From contig NZ_JASAMB010000003.1 of NCBI RefSeq assembly GCF_029948125.1, positions 310,001-374,000 on the forward strand: a stretch of DNA of 64,000 nt, read 5' to 3'. The translations under genes and the position numbers were made by a program. The DNA is from Catellatospora sp. KI3 (GTDB taxonomy: Bacteria > Actinomycetota > Actinomycetes > Mycobacteriales > Micromonosporaceae). The stretch's first letter is position 1; each line of letters begins with the position of its first letter. Below, one piece after another: positions 7,939 through 16,200 of this stretch. A model generated the notes under the pieces. It had not been told where the DNA came from and did no database searches. It saw only the letters and a program-made list of their open reading frames with translations.

Positions 7939-8930
7939 GCACTCCCGTCGCCATGCAGCCGGTCGCCGAACCCGCCATCGGCGCGAACAGCCCCCGCCCC
8001 GCCCGGCGACTCACCGGATTCATGCCGCTCATCGCCCTGGCGGCGCTGGTGGTGGCCCTGGCGGTCGCCGACCCGGACTTCCTGACCCTGCGGAGCCTGA
8101 CCGCGGTGTCGCGGACCGCCGCGCCGCTCATCGTGCTCGCCGCGGGGGCGACGCTCATCGTCCTGTGCGGCGGCATCGACCTGTCCATCGCGGCGCTGGC
8201 CTCGCTCTCGACCGTCCTGCTCGCGCTCTGGCTGCCGGACCTCGGCGGCCTGGCCACCCCGGCCGTCATCGGCGTCGCGGCGGCGATCGGCGCGGTGCAG
8301 GGCGCGGCGCACGTGCTGCTGCGGATTCCGTCGTTCATCGTCACCCTGGGCGGGATGAGCATCCTGTCCGCGGTCGCCCTCGTCGTCTCCGGCGCCGGCA
8401 CCGTGCGGGTGGTGGACGACACGCCGGTCAAATGGCTCGACCTCTATGTCGCCGGCTACGTGCCGATGTCGGCCGCGATGGCGCTCGTCGTCGTGGCCCT
8501 GATCGCCGCGATCCTAAAGGCGACCCCGCTGCACAGCTGGGTCTCGGCCACCGGCTACTCCGAGTCGGCCGCGCGGCTGGCCGGCACGCCCGTCGACCTG
8601 GTCAAGATCGGCGCGTTCTGCGTCTCCGGCGCCTGCGCCGGGTTCGCCGCGGCCATGCTGGTCTCGCGCCAGTACAGCGGCGGCCCCACCATGGCCGACA
8701 ACCTCCTGCTGCCAGCGGTCGCGGCCATCGTCGTCGGCGGCACCGCGATCACCGGCGGTCACGGCAGCCTGTGGCGGAGTCTCGCCGGCGCGCTCGTCGT
8801 GACGCTGCTGCGGGTCGGCCTGCCGATCGTCGGCGTGCCGTCCGCGTACGAGCAGATCCTCTACGGCGCGATCATCGTCGTCGCCGTCGCCCTCACCCTC
8901 GACTGGTCGAAGGTGTCGATCATCAAGTAA
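7935..8930 (+). CDS. Sugar ABC transporter permease (RbsC family), second
   Basis: A 331-residue membrane protein starting ATG 7935 within an ATGA overlap. It carries the RbsC-type signatures LIVLCGGIDLSIAALASLS and IVVGGTAITGGHGSLW, with an SESAARLAGTPVDLVKIGAF cytoplasmic loop. A Pro/Arg-rich cytosolic N-terminus precedes the first helix (about residue 31). A second, divergent permease in one operon suggests a heterodimeric channel. Confidence 0.9.
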   Translation: MSTPVAMQPVAEPAIGANSPRPARRLTGFMPLIALAALVVALAVADPDFLTLRSLTAVSRTAAPLIVLAAGATLIVLCGGIDLSIAALASLSTVLLALWLPDLGGLATPAVIGVAAAIGAVQGAAHVLLRIPSFIVTLGGMSILSAVALVVSGAGTVRVVDDTPVKWLDLYVAGYVPMSAAMALVVVALIAAILKATPLHSWVSATGYSESAARLAGTPVDLVKIGAFCVSGACAGFAAAMLVSRQYSGGPTMADNLLLPAVAAIVVGGTAITGGHGSLWRSLAGALVVTLLRVGLPIVGVPSAYEQILYGAIIVVAVALTLDWSKVSIIK

Positions 8931-8982
8931 CCGATCCGAATCCGGTGTCACGACCAGGTACCCGCACATACGGAAGGCCATC

Positions 8983-10479
8983 ATGTCCCACGAGAACTCC
9001 ACGCTCCTGCCCGCGGTCCGCTCGTTCCTGTCCTCGCCCAAGCAGCTGCTCATCGGCGGCGAGTGGGTGGACGCCAAGGACGGCGCAACGTTCGCCACCG
9101 TCAACCCGTCGACCGAGGAGGAGCTCGTCCAGGTCGCGTACGCGTCCGCCGTCGACGTGGACCGAGCGGTCGCGGCGGCCCGCGCGGCGTTCGAGTCCCC
9201 CTCCCCGTGGTCGCGGATGACCCCGCGCGAGCGCTCGCACCTGCTGTGGCGCATCGGCGACCTGATCGACGCCCACGCCGAGGAGTTCGCCCAGCTGGAA
9301 GCCCTCGACAACGGCAAGCGCGTCGAAGCGGCCCGCGACGGCGACGTCGCGATCTCGGCCGAGCTGTTCCGCTACTTCGCGGGCTGGGCGACCAAGATGG
9401 AGGGCACGTCCATCCCGATGTCCGTGCCGGGCCGCGAGTTCCACGCCTACACCCGCCGCGAGCCGGTCGGGGTCGTCGCGGGCATCGTGCCCTGGAACTT
9501 CCCCCTGCTGATGGCCTGTTTCAAGATCGTCCCGGCGATCACCGCGGGCAACACGGTCATCCTCAAGCCGGCCGAGCAGACTCCGCTGACGGCACTGCGC
9601 CTGGGCGAGCTCCTGCTGGAGGCCGGTGTGCCCGCCGGCGTCGTCAACATCCTGCCCGGCTTCGGCGACACCGGTGCCGCGCTGGTCGACCACCACGGCG
9701 TCGACAAGGTCGCCTTCACCGGCAGCACCGAGGTCGGCAAGAAGATCGCCGCCGCGGCCTCGGGCAACCTGAAGAAGGTCTCGCTGGAGCTCGGCGGCAA
9801 GGCACCCAACATCATCTTCAACGACGCCGACATCGACGCCGCCATCGCGGGGGCGGTGCTGGGCGGCTACTTCAACGAGGGGCAGTGCTGCGTCAACGGC
9901 TCGCGGCTCTACGTCCAGCGCGGCGTCTTCGACCGGGTCGTCGAGGGGGTCGCCGCCGCCGCGCGCGCGATCAGGGTCGGCGACGGCTTCGACCCGGCCT
10001 CGCACATGGGTCCGCTCGTCTCGCGGGAGCAGCATGAGAAGGTGCTGGGCTACATCCGCGGGGCGGTGGCCGAAGGCGCCGTGCTGAACGCGGGAAGCGC
10101 CGACGCGGTCAGCGATCGGGGCTTCTTCGTGGCGCCGACGCTCATCACCTCCGTGAACGAGCGGATGGCCGTGCAGACCGACGAGATCTTCGGTCCGGTC
10201 GTGACGGCGATCCCCTTCGACACCGAGGACGAGGTCGTCGCGGCCGCGAACAACACGGTGTACGGGCTGGCCGCCGGGGTCTGGTCGCAGAACATCGGCA
10301 CCGCGCACCGCGTCGGCGCCCGCCTGCGGGCCGGCACGGTGTGGCTCAACACCTGGCACGCCGACGACGTCACCCTGCCGCGTGGCGGCTTCAAGCAGTC
10401 GGGCTGGGGGCGCGAGCTCGGATCGTTCGGACTGGACGACTACACCGAGCTCAAGACCGTGATCGCCGAGCTGCGATGA
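8983..10479 (+). CDS. NAD(P)-dependent aldehyde dehydrogenase
   Basis: A 498-residue cytosolic ALDH, full length for the superfamily, with GGAAGG ahead of ATG 8983. Visible motifs are IVPWNFPLLM (about residues 167-176), the nucleotide-binding FTGSTEVGKKI, ELGGKAPNI with the catalytic Glu, FNEGQCCVNGSR with the nucleophilic Cys, and DEIFGPVV. It lies 52 bp behind the ABC permease with no terminator between and ends in a strong stem-loop, so it closes the kdu operon. It may oxidise an aldehyde made in uronate breakdown or by the ThuA/AA5 oxidase encoded next, but the substrate is unknown. Betaine-aldehyde and glutarate-semialdehyde dehydrogenases look similar. Confidence 0.9.
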   Translation: MSHENSTLLPAVRSFLSSPKQLLIGGEWVDAKDGATFATVNPSTEEELVQVAYASAVDVDRAVAAARAAFESPSPWSRMTPRERSHLLWRIGDLIDAHAEEFAQLEALDNGKRVEAARDGDVAISAELFRYFAGWATKMEGTSIPMSVPGREFHAYTRREPVGVVAGIVPWNFPLLMACFKIVPAITAGNTVILKPAEQTPLTALRLGELLLEAGVPAGVVNILPGFGDTGAALVDHHGVDKVAFTGSTEVGKKIAAAASGNLKKVSLELGGKAPNIIFNDADIDAAIAGAVLGGYFNEGQCCVNGSRLYVQRGVFDRVVEGVAAAARAIRVGDGFDPASHMGPLVSREQHEKVLGYIRGAVAEGAVLNAGSADAVSDRGFFVAPTLITSVNERMAVQTDEIFGPVVTAIPFDTEDEVVAAANNTVYGLAAGVWSQNIGTAHRVGARLRAGTVWLNTWHADDVTLPRGGFKQSGWGRELGSFGLDDYTELKTVIAELR

Positions 10480-10531
10480 GCACCGGCGGCGACTCGCCGT
10501 CGAGGTGAGCGCCGTGTGAGTGACCTGACGA

Positions 10532-10565
10532 GGTAGGCCCCCGGAAACCTTCCGGCGGGCCTACC
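10532..10565 (+). terminator. Two-tier stem-loop terminator ending the kdu operon
   Basis: GGTAGGCCC (10532-10540) pairs with GGGCCTACC (10557-10565). An inner CCGGAA/TTCCGG stem (10541-10546 with 10550-10555) stacks on it. Confidence 0.8.
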
Positions 10566-10615
10566 GCCGTATCGGCCCACCGCCGCGCCCACACGGACCA
10601 AGAGATCGGACTGTG

Positions 10616-10661
10616 ATTCGCATATGAGAACTCGTTCACCAGTAGGTTCATATATGGAAAC
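10616..10661. promoter_or_regulatory. Pair of IclR operator-like sites upstream of the ThuA/AA5 gene
   Basis: ATTCGCATATGAGAAC (10616-10631) contains the perfect dyad TTCnCATATGnGAA (10617-10630). GTTCATATATGGAAAC (10646-10661) contains CATATATG. They match the kduI-proximal site at 11 and 12 of 16 positions. They are 30 bp apart centre to centre, roughly three helical turns, just upstream of the -35. Confidence 0.55.
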
Positions 10662-10668
10662 ACAGTTC

Positions 10669-10698
10669 TTGACAGCACATTCACGGGTGTCTTACGTT
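10669..10698 (+). promoter_or_regulatory. Promoter of the ThuA/AA5 gene
   Basis: TTGACA (10669-10674), an 18-bp spacer and TACGTT (10693-10698), followed by AAGGGA before ATG 10758. An exact -35 is unusual in this G+C-rich window and suggests a strong, regulated promoter. Confidence 0.7.
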
Positions 10699-10757
10699 CA
10701 GCCTCCGCGGCGGTTTCTGTCCCACCGCCACGTCCGCCGAACCTCAAGGGATCTCTT

Positions 10758-13700
10758 ATGAAAGTGCCCCGCAGGTCTGCCCCCTCCCGCCTCTCCGCGC
10801 ACGTCGATCGACTGCTGGGAGGCCTGTCCGGTCGGGTCGCCGCAGCGCTCGTCGCGCTGGCGCTGGTCGCCGGATCGACCGGCGCCGCCGTGTTCCCCAC
10901 CGCGGCCCAGGCGGCCCCCGCCGACGACGGCCGGCTCAACGTGCTGCTGTTCTACAAGTCCAACTTCCACGCCTCGCACGTGCAGGCGCGGCAGGCCGTG
11001 CGTGACCTGATCAACCAGCTCGGCACGCAGTACAACCAGCCGGTCGAGATCCAGGAGACCGAGGACCCCGCGGTGTTCAACACCGCCAACCTCGCCGTCC
11101 GCGACACGGTCGTCTTCGCGCAGACCGGTGGCGTCCTGTTCAACGCGTCCCAGCGCGCCGCGCTCGAGTCCTACATCCGCGGCGGCGGCGGCTTCATGGG
11201 CATGCACTACACCGGCTGGTCGGCCGGTGAGAGCGAGCACGACGTCAACCCGTTCTACGCTCGCCTCATCGGCGCGGCCTCCGAGGGGCACCCGGAGAAC
11301 CCCGGCGTCCGGCCGGGCCGGGTGTTCAGCAAGGACGTCAACCACCCGCTCGTCCAGGGGGTGCCGACGAGCATCACCCGCAGCGACGAGTGGTACGACT
11401 GGGTCGTCAACCCCGCGCCCTGGGTGCGCACCCTGATCGAGGCCGACGAGGCCTCCTACGGCATGGGCCGCCAGGGCTCCATGCACCCGCTCACCTGGTG
11501 CCAGACGATCGACTCCGGCCGGTCCTGGTACACCTCGATGGGCCACGAGGGCACCGCGTACTCCGAGGCGTACATGCGCGCCCAGATGAAGAACGGCCTC
11601 GCCTACGCCGCCAAGCTGCTGCCCGCGGACTGCTCGCCGCCGACGAAGGACCAGGCCGGCGCCTGGAGCGGCGTCACCCCTTGGCCGCTGGTCCCGATCA
11701 ACATGGCGCTGACCTCCGACGGCCGGGTGCAGTCGTTCGGCAGCGTCGGCGGCTGGGGCACCGACACCACGCCGTACGACTGGACCGGCAACGACTCGGT
11801 CACCCAGGGCGGCCAGATGGAGGTCGACGTCTGGGACCCCGCCCAGCCGCGCACCCTGGCGAACCTGCGCAACGGCATCCTGCCGAACACCACCTACACC
11901 GACCTGTTCTGCTCCATGCAGGTGCAGTCCCCGCACGACCACTCGACCATGACGGTCGGCGGTGACGACGGCATGGGCGGCAACTCGCCCAACGACGGCG
12001 CGATCGGCGTCACCAGCTACTCCACCAACAACGGGCTGCAGAACGAAGCGCCCATGAACATCCCCCGCTGGTACCCGACGGGCACCACCATGCCCAACGG
12101 CGACATCGTCGTGCAGGGCGGCAGCCTGCGCGGCGGACCCGGCGGACCCGGCGTCCTCACCCCGGAGATCTACACCCCGGAGCAGGGCTCGGGCTGGAAG
12201 ACGCTCGACGGCGCCCGGAGCCCGGCCGCGTACGGCGACGGCGGGGCAGACCACCCCGGCGCGGACGAGAACCGCTGGTGGTACCCGCGCGCGTTCGTCT
12301 CGCCGACCACCGGGACGCTGTTCAACATCAGCGGCACGCAGATGTTCGAGCTCAACCCGTACGGCAACAACGGCACCGGCCAGCTGACGCTGCGCGGCAC
12401 GCTGCCCACCGCCATCTCCAACCAGGGCGCCGACGGCAACCCGGTCGGCGCCACGTCCACCGCCACGATGTACCGCCCCGGCAAGATCCTCCAGGTCGGC
12501 GGCGGCTGGTGGGGCAACGGCGGCGGCCCCGACGGCGCCCGGGCCGGCTTCACCGTCGACATCACCGGCGGCACCGCCAACCCGGTCGTCACGGCGACCA
12601 AGCCGATGAAGTACCAGCGCCACTGGGTGACCTCGACGCTGCTGCCCGACGGCCGCGTGCTGGTCACCGGCGGCGCCCGGGAGAACAACGGCAACGGCGG
12701 ATACGTCACCAACCCCGAGATCTGGGACCCGAACACCGGCAACTGGACCGAGGTCGTCATCCCGCACGAGCGCGCCCGGCTCTACCACTCCACGGCGCTG
12801 CTCCTGCCCGACGGCCGGGTGATGATCGGCGGCGGCGGCGCCCCCGGTCCGCGCAACTACACCGACGTGGAGTACTACTCCCCGTCGTACCTGTTCGACG
12901 GCAACAACCCCGCCCCGCGCCCGGTGATCTCCGCCGCGCCGGCGAAGATCGGCTACAACGGCACCTTCCAGATCACCGCCACCGGCACGGTCTCGCGGGT
13001 CGCGCTGGTCCGCAACGGCTCGGTGACGCACGGGTTCAACAACGACCAGAACTTCCAGAACCTGGCGTTCAGCCAGTCCGGCGGCACGGTGACCGTCACG
13101 TCGCCGCTCAACGGCAACTACGCGCCCCCCGGTGCGTACATGCTGTTCGTCTTCGACGCGGCCGGCACCCCGTCGGTCGCGAAGATCGTCAAGATCGACC
13201 CTGCGGTCATCATGACGCAGCTGAACCCGCGGGTCGTCGACCAGTTCGAGTACCCGCGCCTGGCCGCCGAGTGGCGCACCAACAACCCGCCCGCGACCGT
13301 CGATGTCGCCGCCGGCAACAGCCGGATGGTGCCGTGGGTGGTCGAGAGCCAGGTCCAGCTGGTGCGCGGCACCGCCACCGGCCAGGGCGGGCTCGGCCTC
13401 ACCGGCTACCAGCTGTCCCTGGGCACCTCGGGCAGCATCAAGCGGGCGGTCAACGACCTCACTCCCGGCAGCACCTACCGGATATCGCTGCGCTACGCCC
13501 GCGACGCCCGGTCGACCGGGACCGCCGCGGCGACGGCGACGCTGTCGATCGGCAATCTGAACGCGACGCTCACCGCCACGACAGCACAGCCGTCGACGGC
13601 CGCCTACAGCACGTACACCGGCACCTTCACGGCCGCGACCGCCTCGCAGACGCTCAGCCTGAAGGCTCCGGGGACCGGCGCCGGCCTGATGGTCGACGAC

Positions 13701-15071
13701 CTGGTGATCGTCGGCGACAACGCCCCGCCGCCGGCCACGGGCATCCCGGTGCGGTACGAGTTCGAGGAGGGCCAGGGCACCACCGCCGCCAACACCGGCT
13801 CCGTCAGCGGGGTCGGGGCTGCCGTCCTGACCGGGACCACCAGCTGGTCCGCCAACGGCGTCATCGGCAAGGCGATCAACCTGCCCGGTGGCAGCACCGC
13901 GAACGCGGTGGACCTGCCGGACAACCTGCTGCAGGGCGCGGCGAACTTCTCCACCGCCTTCTGGGTCCGCCCCGACACGAAGTCCAACTGGACCGGGCTG
14001 TTCCACATCGGTGACGGACTCGGCTCCGCCGGGAGCTACTACCAGATCCAGATGCAGACCCAGGCGGGCGGCAGCACCGGACTCGCCGTCACCTTCAAGG
14101 GCAAGACCGGCCCCGAGGAGCGGGTCTTCGCCACTCCGGCGCAGGACGTGGCCGTCAACCAGTGGAGCCACGTGGCCTTCACCCGGCAGGGCTCGATCGG
14201 CACGCTGTACCTCAACGGCGTGGTGATCGCGACGCGGACCGACCTGACCGTCGGCATGACCGAGGTCGGTCCGACGGCCGACAACTGGCTGGGCCGCAAC
14301 GGATACGGGGACGCGGCGTACGACGGTCTGATCGACGACGTGCGCCTGTACACGTCCACGCTGACCGCGGCGGACGTCGCCAAGCTGTACAACGAAGGCG
14401 TCGCGGTCCGGTACACCTTCGACGAGAACACGGGGACCTCCGCCGCCAACACGGGCACGAGGTCGTCGACCGGCGCAGCCTCCTTCCTGGGCACGACGGG
14501 CTGGAGCGCGGCCGGCCGGTACGGCAGCGCGGTGTCGCTGCCGGGCGGTGCCGCGAGCACGAACAACCACGTCAAGATGGCCGACAACATCGCGGCCGGA
14601 CTGGACGAGCAGTTCACCGTGTCCTTCTGGGCGCGGCCGGACACGCTGCCGTCGTGGGTGCCGCTGGTGCAGATCGGCAGCAGCACCGACACGTTCTTCC
14701 TGATCCAGTCGTCCACGAACGGCTCGACCACCGGGTTCGGGGCGACGTTCAAGGCACCGGGGGTGGCCACGCAGGAGCGGCTCCTGCTCGGTGCGGGCCG
14801 GGACCTGCCCCTCAACGAGTGGACGCACGTCGTCTTCACGATGAACGGGTCGACCGGGAAGATCTACTTCAACGGCGTGCTGCAGGCCACCCGGACCGAT
14901 TTCACCATCGGCATCGGTGACGTGGGCGTGGGCGGCAGCACCACGGCCAACTTCATCGGCGGTACGAGCTGGGGGGATTCGAGGTTCGACGGATTGATCG
15001 ACGACTTCCGGCTGTACGGTTACGAGCTCAGCGCCGAGCAGGTGACGCAGCTGCACGCGGGTCGCCGATGA
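10758..15071 (+). CDS. Secreted ThuA / AA5 copper-radical oxidase / double LamG fusion protein
   Basis: A 1,437-residue exported protein. A long signal peptide (Arg-rich, helix about 27-46, AQAAPA) precedes a ThuA-like domain (about 58-290, with FYKSNFHASHV and GGGGFMGMHYTGWSAGE). A kelch propeller of galactose/glyoxal-oxidase type (AA5, about 300-715) and its C-terminal Ig-like domain (about 715-815) follow. All AA5 copper-site residues are found: Cys385 (crosslink partner), Tyr439 in PRWYP, Tyr676-His677 in RARLYHSTALLLPDGRV, and His758 in GSVTHGFNNDQ. Next comes a beta-rich carbohydrate-binding-like module (about 825-985) and two LamG/concanavalin-type domains (about 997-1210 and 1213-1430). 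The likely role is extracellular oxidation of a sugar or aldehyde with H2O2 release. The ThuA role is unproven. Operators shared with kduI link it to uronate use. Confidence 0.88.
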   Translation: MKVPRRSAPSRLSAHVDRLLGGLSGRVAAALVALALVAGSTGAAVFPTAAQAAPADDGRLNVLLFYKSNFHASHVQARQAVRDLINQLGTQYNQPVEIQETEDPAVFNTANLAVRDTVVFAQTGGVLFNASQRAALESYIRGGGGFMGMHYTGWSAGESEHDVNPFYARLIGAASEGHPENPGVRPGRVFSKDVNHPLVQGVPTSITRSDEWYDWVVNPAPWVRTLIEADEASYGMGRQGSMHPLTWCQTIDSGRSWYTSMGHEGTAYSEAYMRAQMKNGLAYAAKLLPADCSPPTKDQAGAWSGVTPWPLVPINMALTSDGRVQSFGSVGGWGTDTTPYDWTGNDSVTQGGQMEVDVWDPAQPRTLANLRNGILPNTTYTDLFCSMQVQSPHDHSTMTVGGDDGMGGNSPNDGAIGVTSYSTNNGLQNEAPMNIPRWYPTGTTMPNGDIVVQGGSLRGGPGGPGVLTPEIYTPEQGSGWKTLDGARSPAAYGDGGADHPGADENRWWYPRAFVSPTTGTLFNISGTQMFELNPYGNNGTGQLTLRGTLPTAISNQGADGNPVGATSTATMYRPGKILQVGGGWWGNGGGPDGARAGFTVDITGGTANPVVTATKPMKYQRHWVTSTLLPDGRVLVTGGARENNGNGGYVTNPEIWDPNTGNWTEVVIPHERARLYHSTALLLPDGRVMIGGGGAPGPRNYTDVEYYSPSYLFDGNNPAPRPVISAAPAKIGYNGTFQITATGTVSRVALVRNGSVTHGFNNDQNFQNLAFSQSGGTVTVTSPLNGNYAPPGAYMLFVFDAAGTPSVAKIVKIDPAVIMTQLNPRVVDQFEYPRLAAEWRTNNPPATVDVAAGNSRMVPWVVESQVQLVRGTATGQGGLGLTGYQLSLGTSGSIKRAVNDLTPGSTYRISLRYARDARSTGTAAATATLSIGNLNATLTATTAQPSTAAYSTYTGTFTAATASQTLSLKAPGTGAGLMVDDLVIVGDNAPPPATGIPVRYEFEEGQGTTAANTGSVSGVGAAVLTGTTSWSANGVIGKAINLPGGSTANAVDLPDNLLQGAANFSTAFWVRPDTKSNWTGLFHIGDGLGSAGSYYQIQMQTQAGGSTGLAVTFKGKTGPEERVFATPAQDVAVNQWSHVAFTRQGSIGTLYLNGVVIATRTDLTVGMTEVGPTADNWLGRNGYGDAAYDGLIDDVRLYTSTLTAADVAKLYNEGVAVRYTFDENTGTSAANTGTRSSTGAASFLGTTGWSAAGRYGSAVSLPGGAASTNNHVKMADNIAAGLDEQFTVSFWARPDTLPSWVPLVQIGSSTDTFFLIQSSTNGSTTGFGATFKAPGVATQERLLLGAGRDLPLNEWTHVVFTMNGSTGKIYFNGVLQATRTDFTIGIGDVGVGGSTTANFIGGTSWGDSRFDGLIDDFRLYGYELSAEQVTQLHAGRR

Positions 15072-15109
15072 CCGCGCCGCTGCCGTAGGGCGGCGCGGAC
15101 GACCTGACG

Positions 15110-15143
15110 ACGCAGGCCCTGAGGATCCTCTCGGGGCCTGCGT
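15110..15143 (+). terminator. Stem-loop terminator after the ThuA/AA5 gene
   Basis: ACGCAGGCCC (15110-15119) pairs with GGGCCTGCGT (15134-15143); the loop contains the palindrome GAGGATCCTC. Confidence 0.75.
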
Positions 15144-15172
15144 CCTGCGCCCGACCCCGGCGCCGGACGTCG

Positions 15173-15373
15173 TCAGCCGACGGTCGGCTCAGCCGGAAGG
15201 GTGGCACGCAGCGCCGCGATCCCGGCCAGCAGCTCGTCGCGCCGGTCCAGCGGCATCATCCAGTCCGGCAGGCGCACCCGGTACGCGGGCAGGTAGGCGC
15301 CGCCGTCGGCCAGGCGCACCCGGGCCCGCAGGTGCTGCCCGATCGCGTCCAGGAAGCTGCAAGGTGGGTGCAA
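15173..15373 (-). pseudogene. Short coding-like stretch, possible gene remnant
   Basis: An open frame of 66 codons with almost only G/C at third positions from about 15355 down to the stop. It therefore looks like genuine coding DNA on the minus strand. The visible protein contains RLADGGAYLPAYRVRLPDWM and ends DELLAGIAALRATLPAEPTVG. The best ATG (15373) lies close to the start of the divergent Calx-beta gene at 15397 and has no clear ribosome site, so the 5' part may have been lost. I do not recognise the family. A LPAY(R/Q)VRL motif recurs in the remnant at 44385. Confidence 0.35.
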
Positions 15374-15396
15374 GCCGAGGGCGCCAGGATGCGGGT

Positions 15397-16200
15397 ATGA
15401 GAGTCATCCCTGGTTTCGCTTTCGTCCTGGCGGCCGCCACCGCCGCCCTGGCGCTCGCCGTCCCGGCCCCGGGCGCCGCACAGAGCTGCCAACGCACGGT
15501 CAGCGTCAGCCCGCAGGCGTCGGCGGGGGAGGGCAGCGCGACACTGACGTTCGCGGTCTACTCCGGCGGGTGCGCCGCCGCGGGCGAGGTCGGCTACGAG
15601 GCTTCGGCCGGCACCGCCACCCCCGGATCGGACTTCCAGCTGCCGCGGGGGACGCTGCGGTGGGCGGCCGGCGACACCTCGATGCGGACGGTGACCGCGG
15701 CGGTGCTGCCGGACTCCCACCGGGAGGCGGAGATCGAGGACTTCCTCGTCCGCCTCGGCGACGCCAGCCCGAGCGTGCGCATCACCCGGCCGCTGGCGCA
15801 GGGACGGGTCCTCGACGATGACGGGCCGACCGGCAGCGTGGTCGTCGATGACGGCGTCTGCCCCCAGCCCTCGCTGGTCCAGTACTGCTTCTGCGGCCTG
15901 GTCGAGTCGATGCCCATCGAACCGCACTGCGTCGACTTCAGACTCAGCGCGGCACTGCCGGCACCGTCGACGCTGCACTGGAGCACCGTCGACGGCACAG
16001 CGAAGGCGGGCGTCGACTTCGTCCCGGTCGTGCAGCGGGAGCAGGCCGTGGCGGCGGGGAAGACCTCGGGCGCCCTGTCCGTGCAGCTGATCACGCGGCC
16101 CGCGGACACCCCGCCGCGCTACTTCTACGTACGGATCTCGGCCGTGTCGGCGGGGGCCGTCGTGGACGCGGTGGCGACGGTGACCATCGGCGGCTCCTGA
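15397..16200 (+). CDS. Secreted Calx-beta domain protein
   Basis: A 267-residue exported protein from ATG 15397; the frame extends 11 codons upstream but without a signal-like sequence. The signal peptide reads VIPGFAFVLAAATAALALAV, with cleavage near AAQS. Two Calx-beta-type repeats follow (about 30-130 and 140-265), each with the hallmark GTA..G.DF segment: SAGTATPGSDFQLPRGTLRW and VDGTAKAGVDFVPVVQ. Six or more Cys (CQRT, GGCAAAG, VCPQ, YCFCG, HCVDF) suggest disulphides. Calx-beta domains bind Ca2+ or act as adhesion modules; no catalytic motif is seen. The 3' end overlaps the convergent SARP gene by 76 bp. Confidence 0.75.
   Translation: MRVIPGFAFVLAAATAALALAVPAPGAAQSCQRTVSVSPQASAGEGSATLTFAVYSGGCAAAGEVGYEASAGTATPGSDFQLPRGTLRWAAGDTSMRTVTAAVLPDSHREAEIEDFLVRLGDASPSVRITRPLAQGRVLDDDGPTGSVVVDDGVCPQPSLVQYCFCGLVESMPIEPHCVDFRLSAALPAPSTLHWSTVDGTAKAGVDFVPVVQREQAVAAGKTSGALSVQLITRPADTPPRYFYVRISAVSAGAVVDAVATVTIGGS

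Noticed and set aside
10698..15056. A long open frame (over 1,400 codons) antisense to the ThuA/AA5 gene
   Set aside because: It arises from the G+C-rich codon use of the real gene; its product is low-complexity (R, G, V, D) with no domain, and the plus-strand gene has signal peptide, motifs and promoter.
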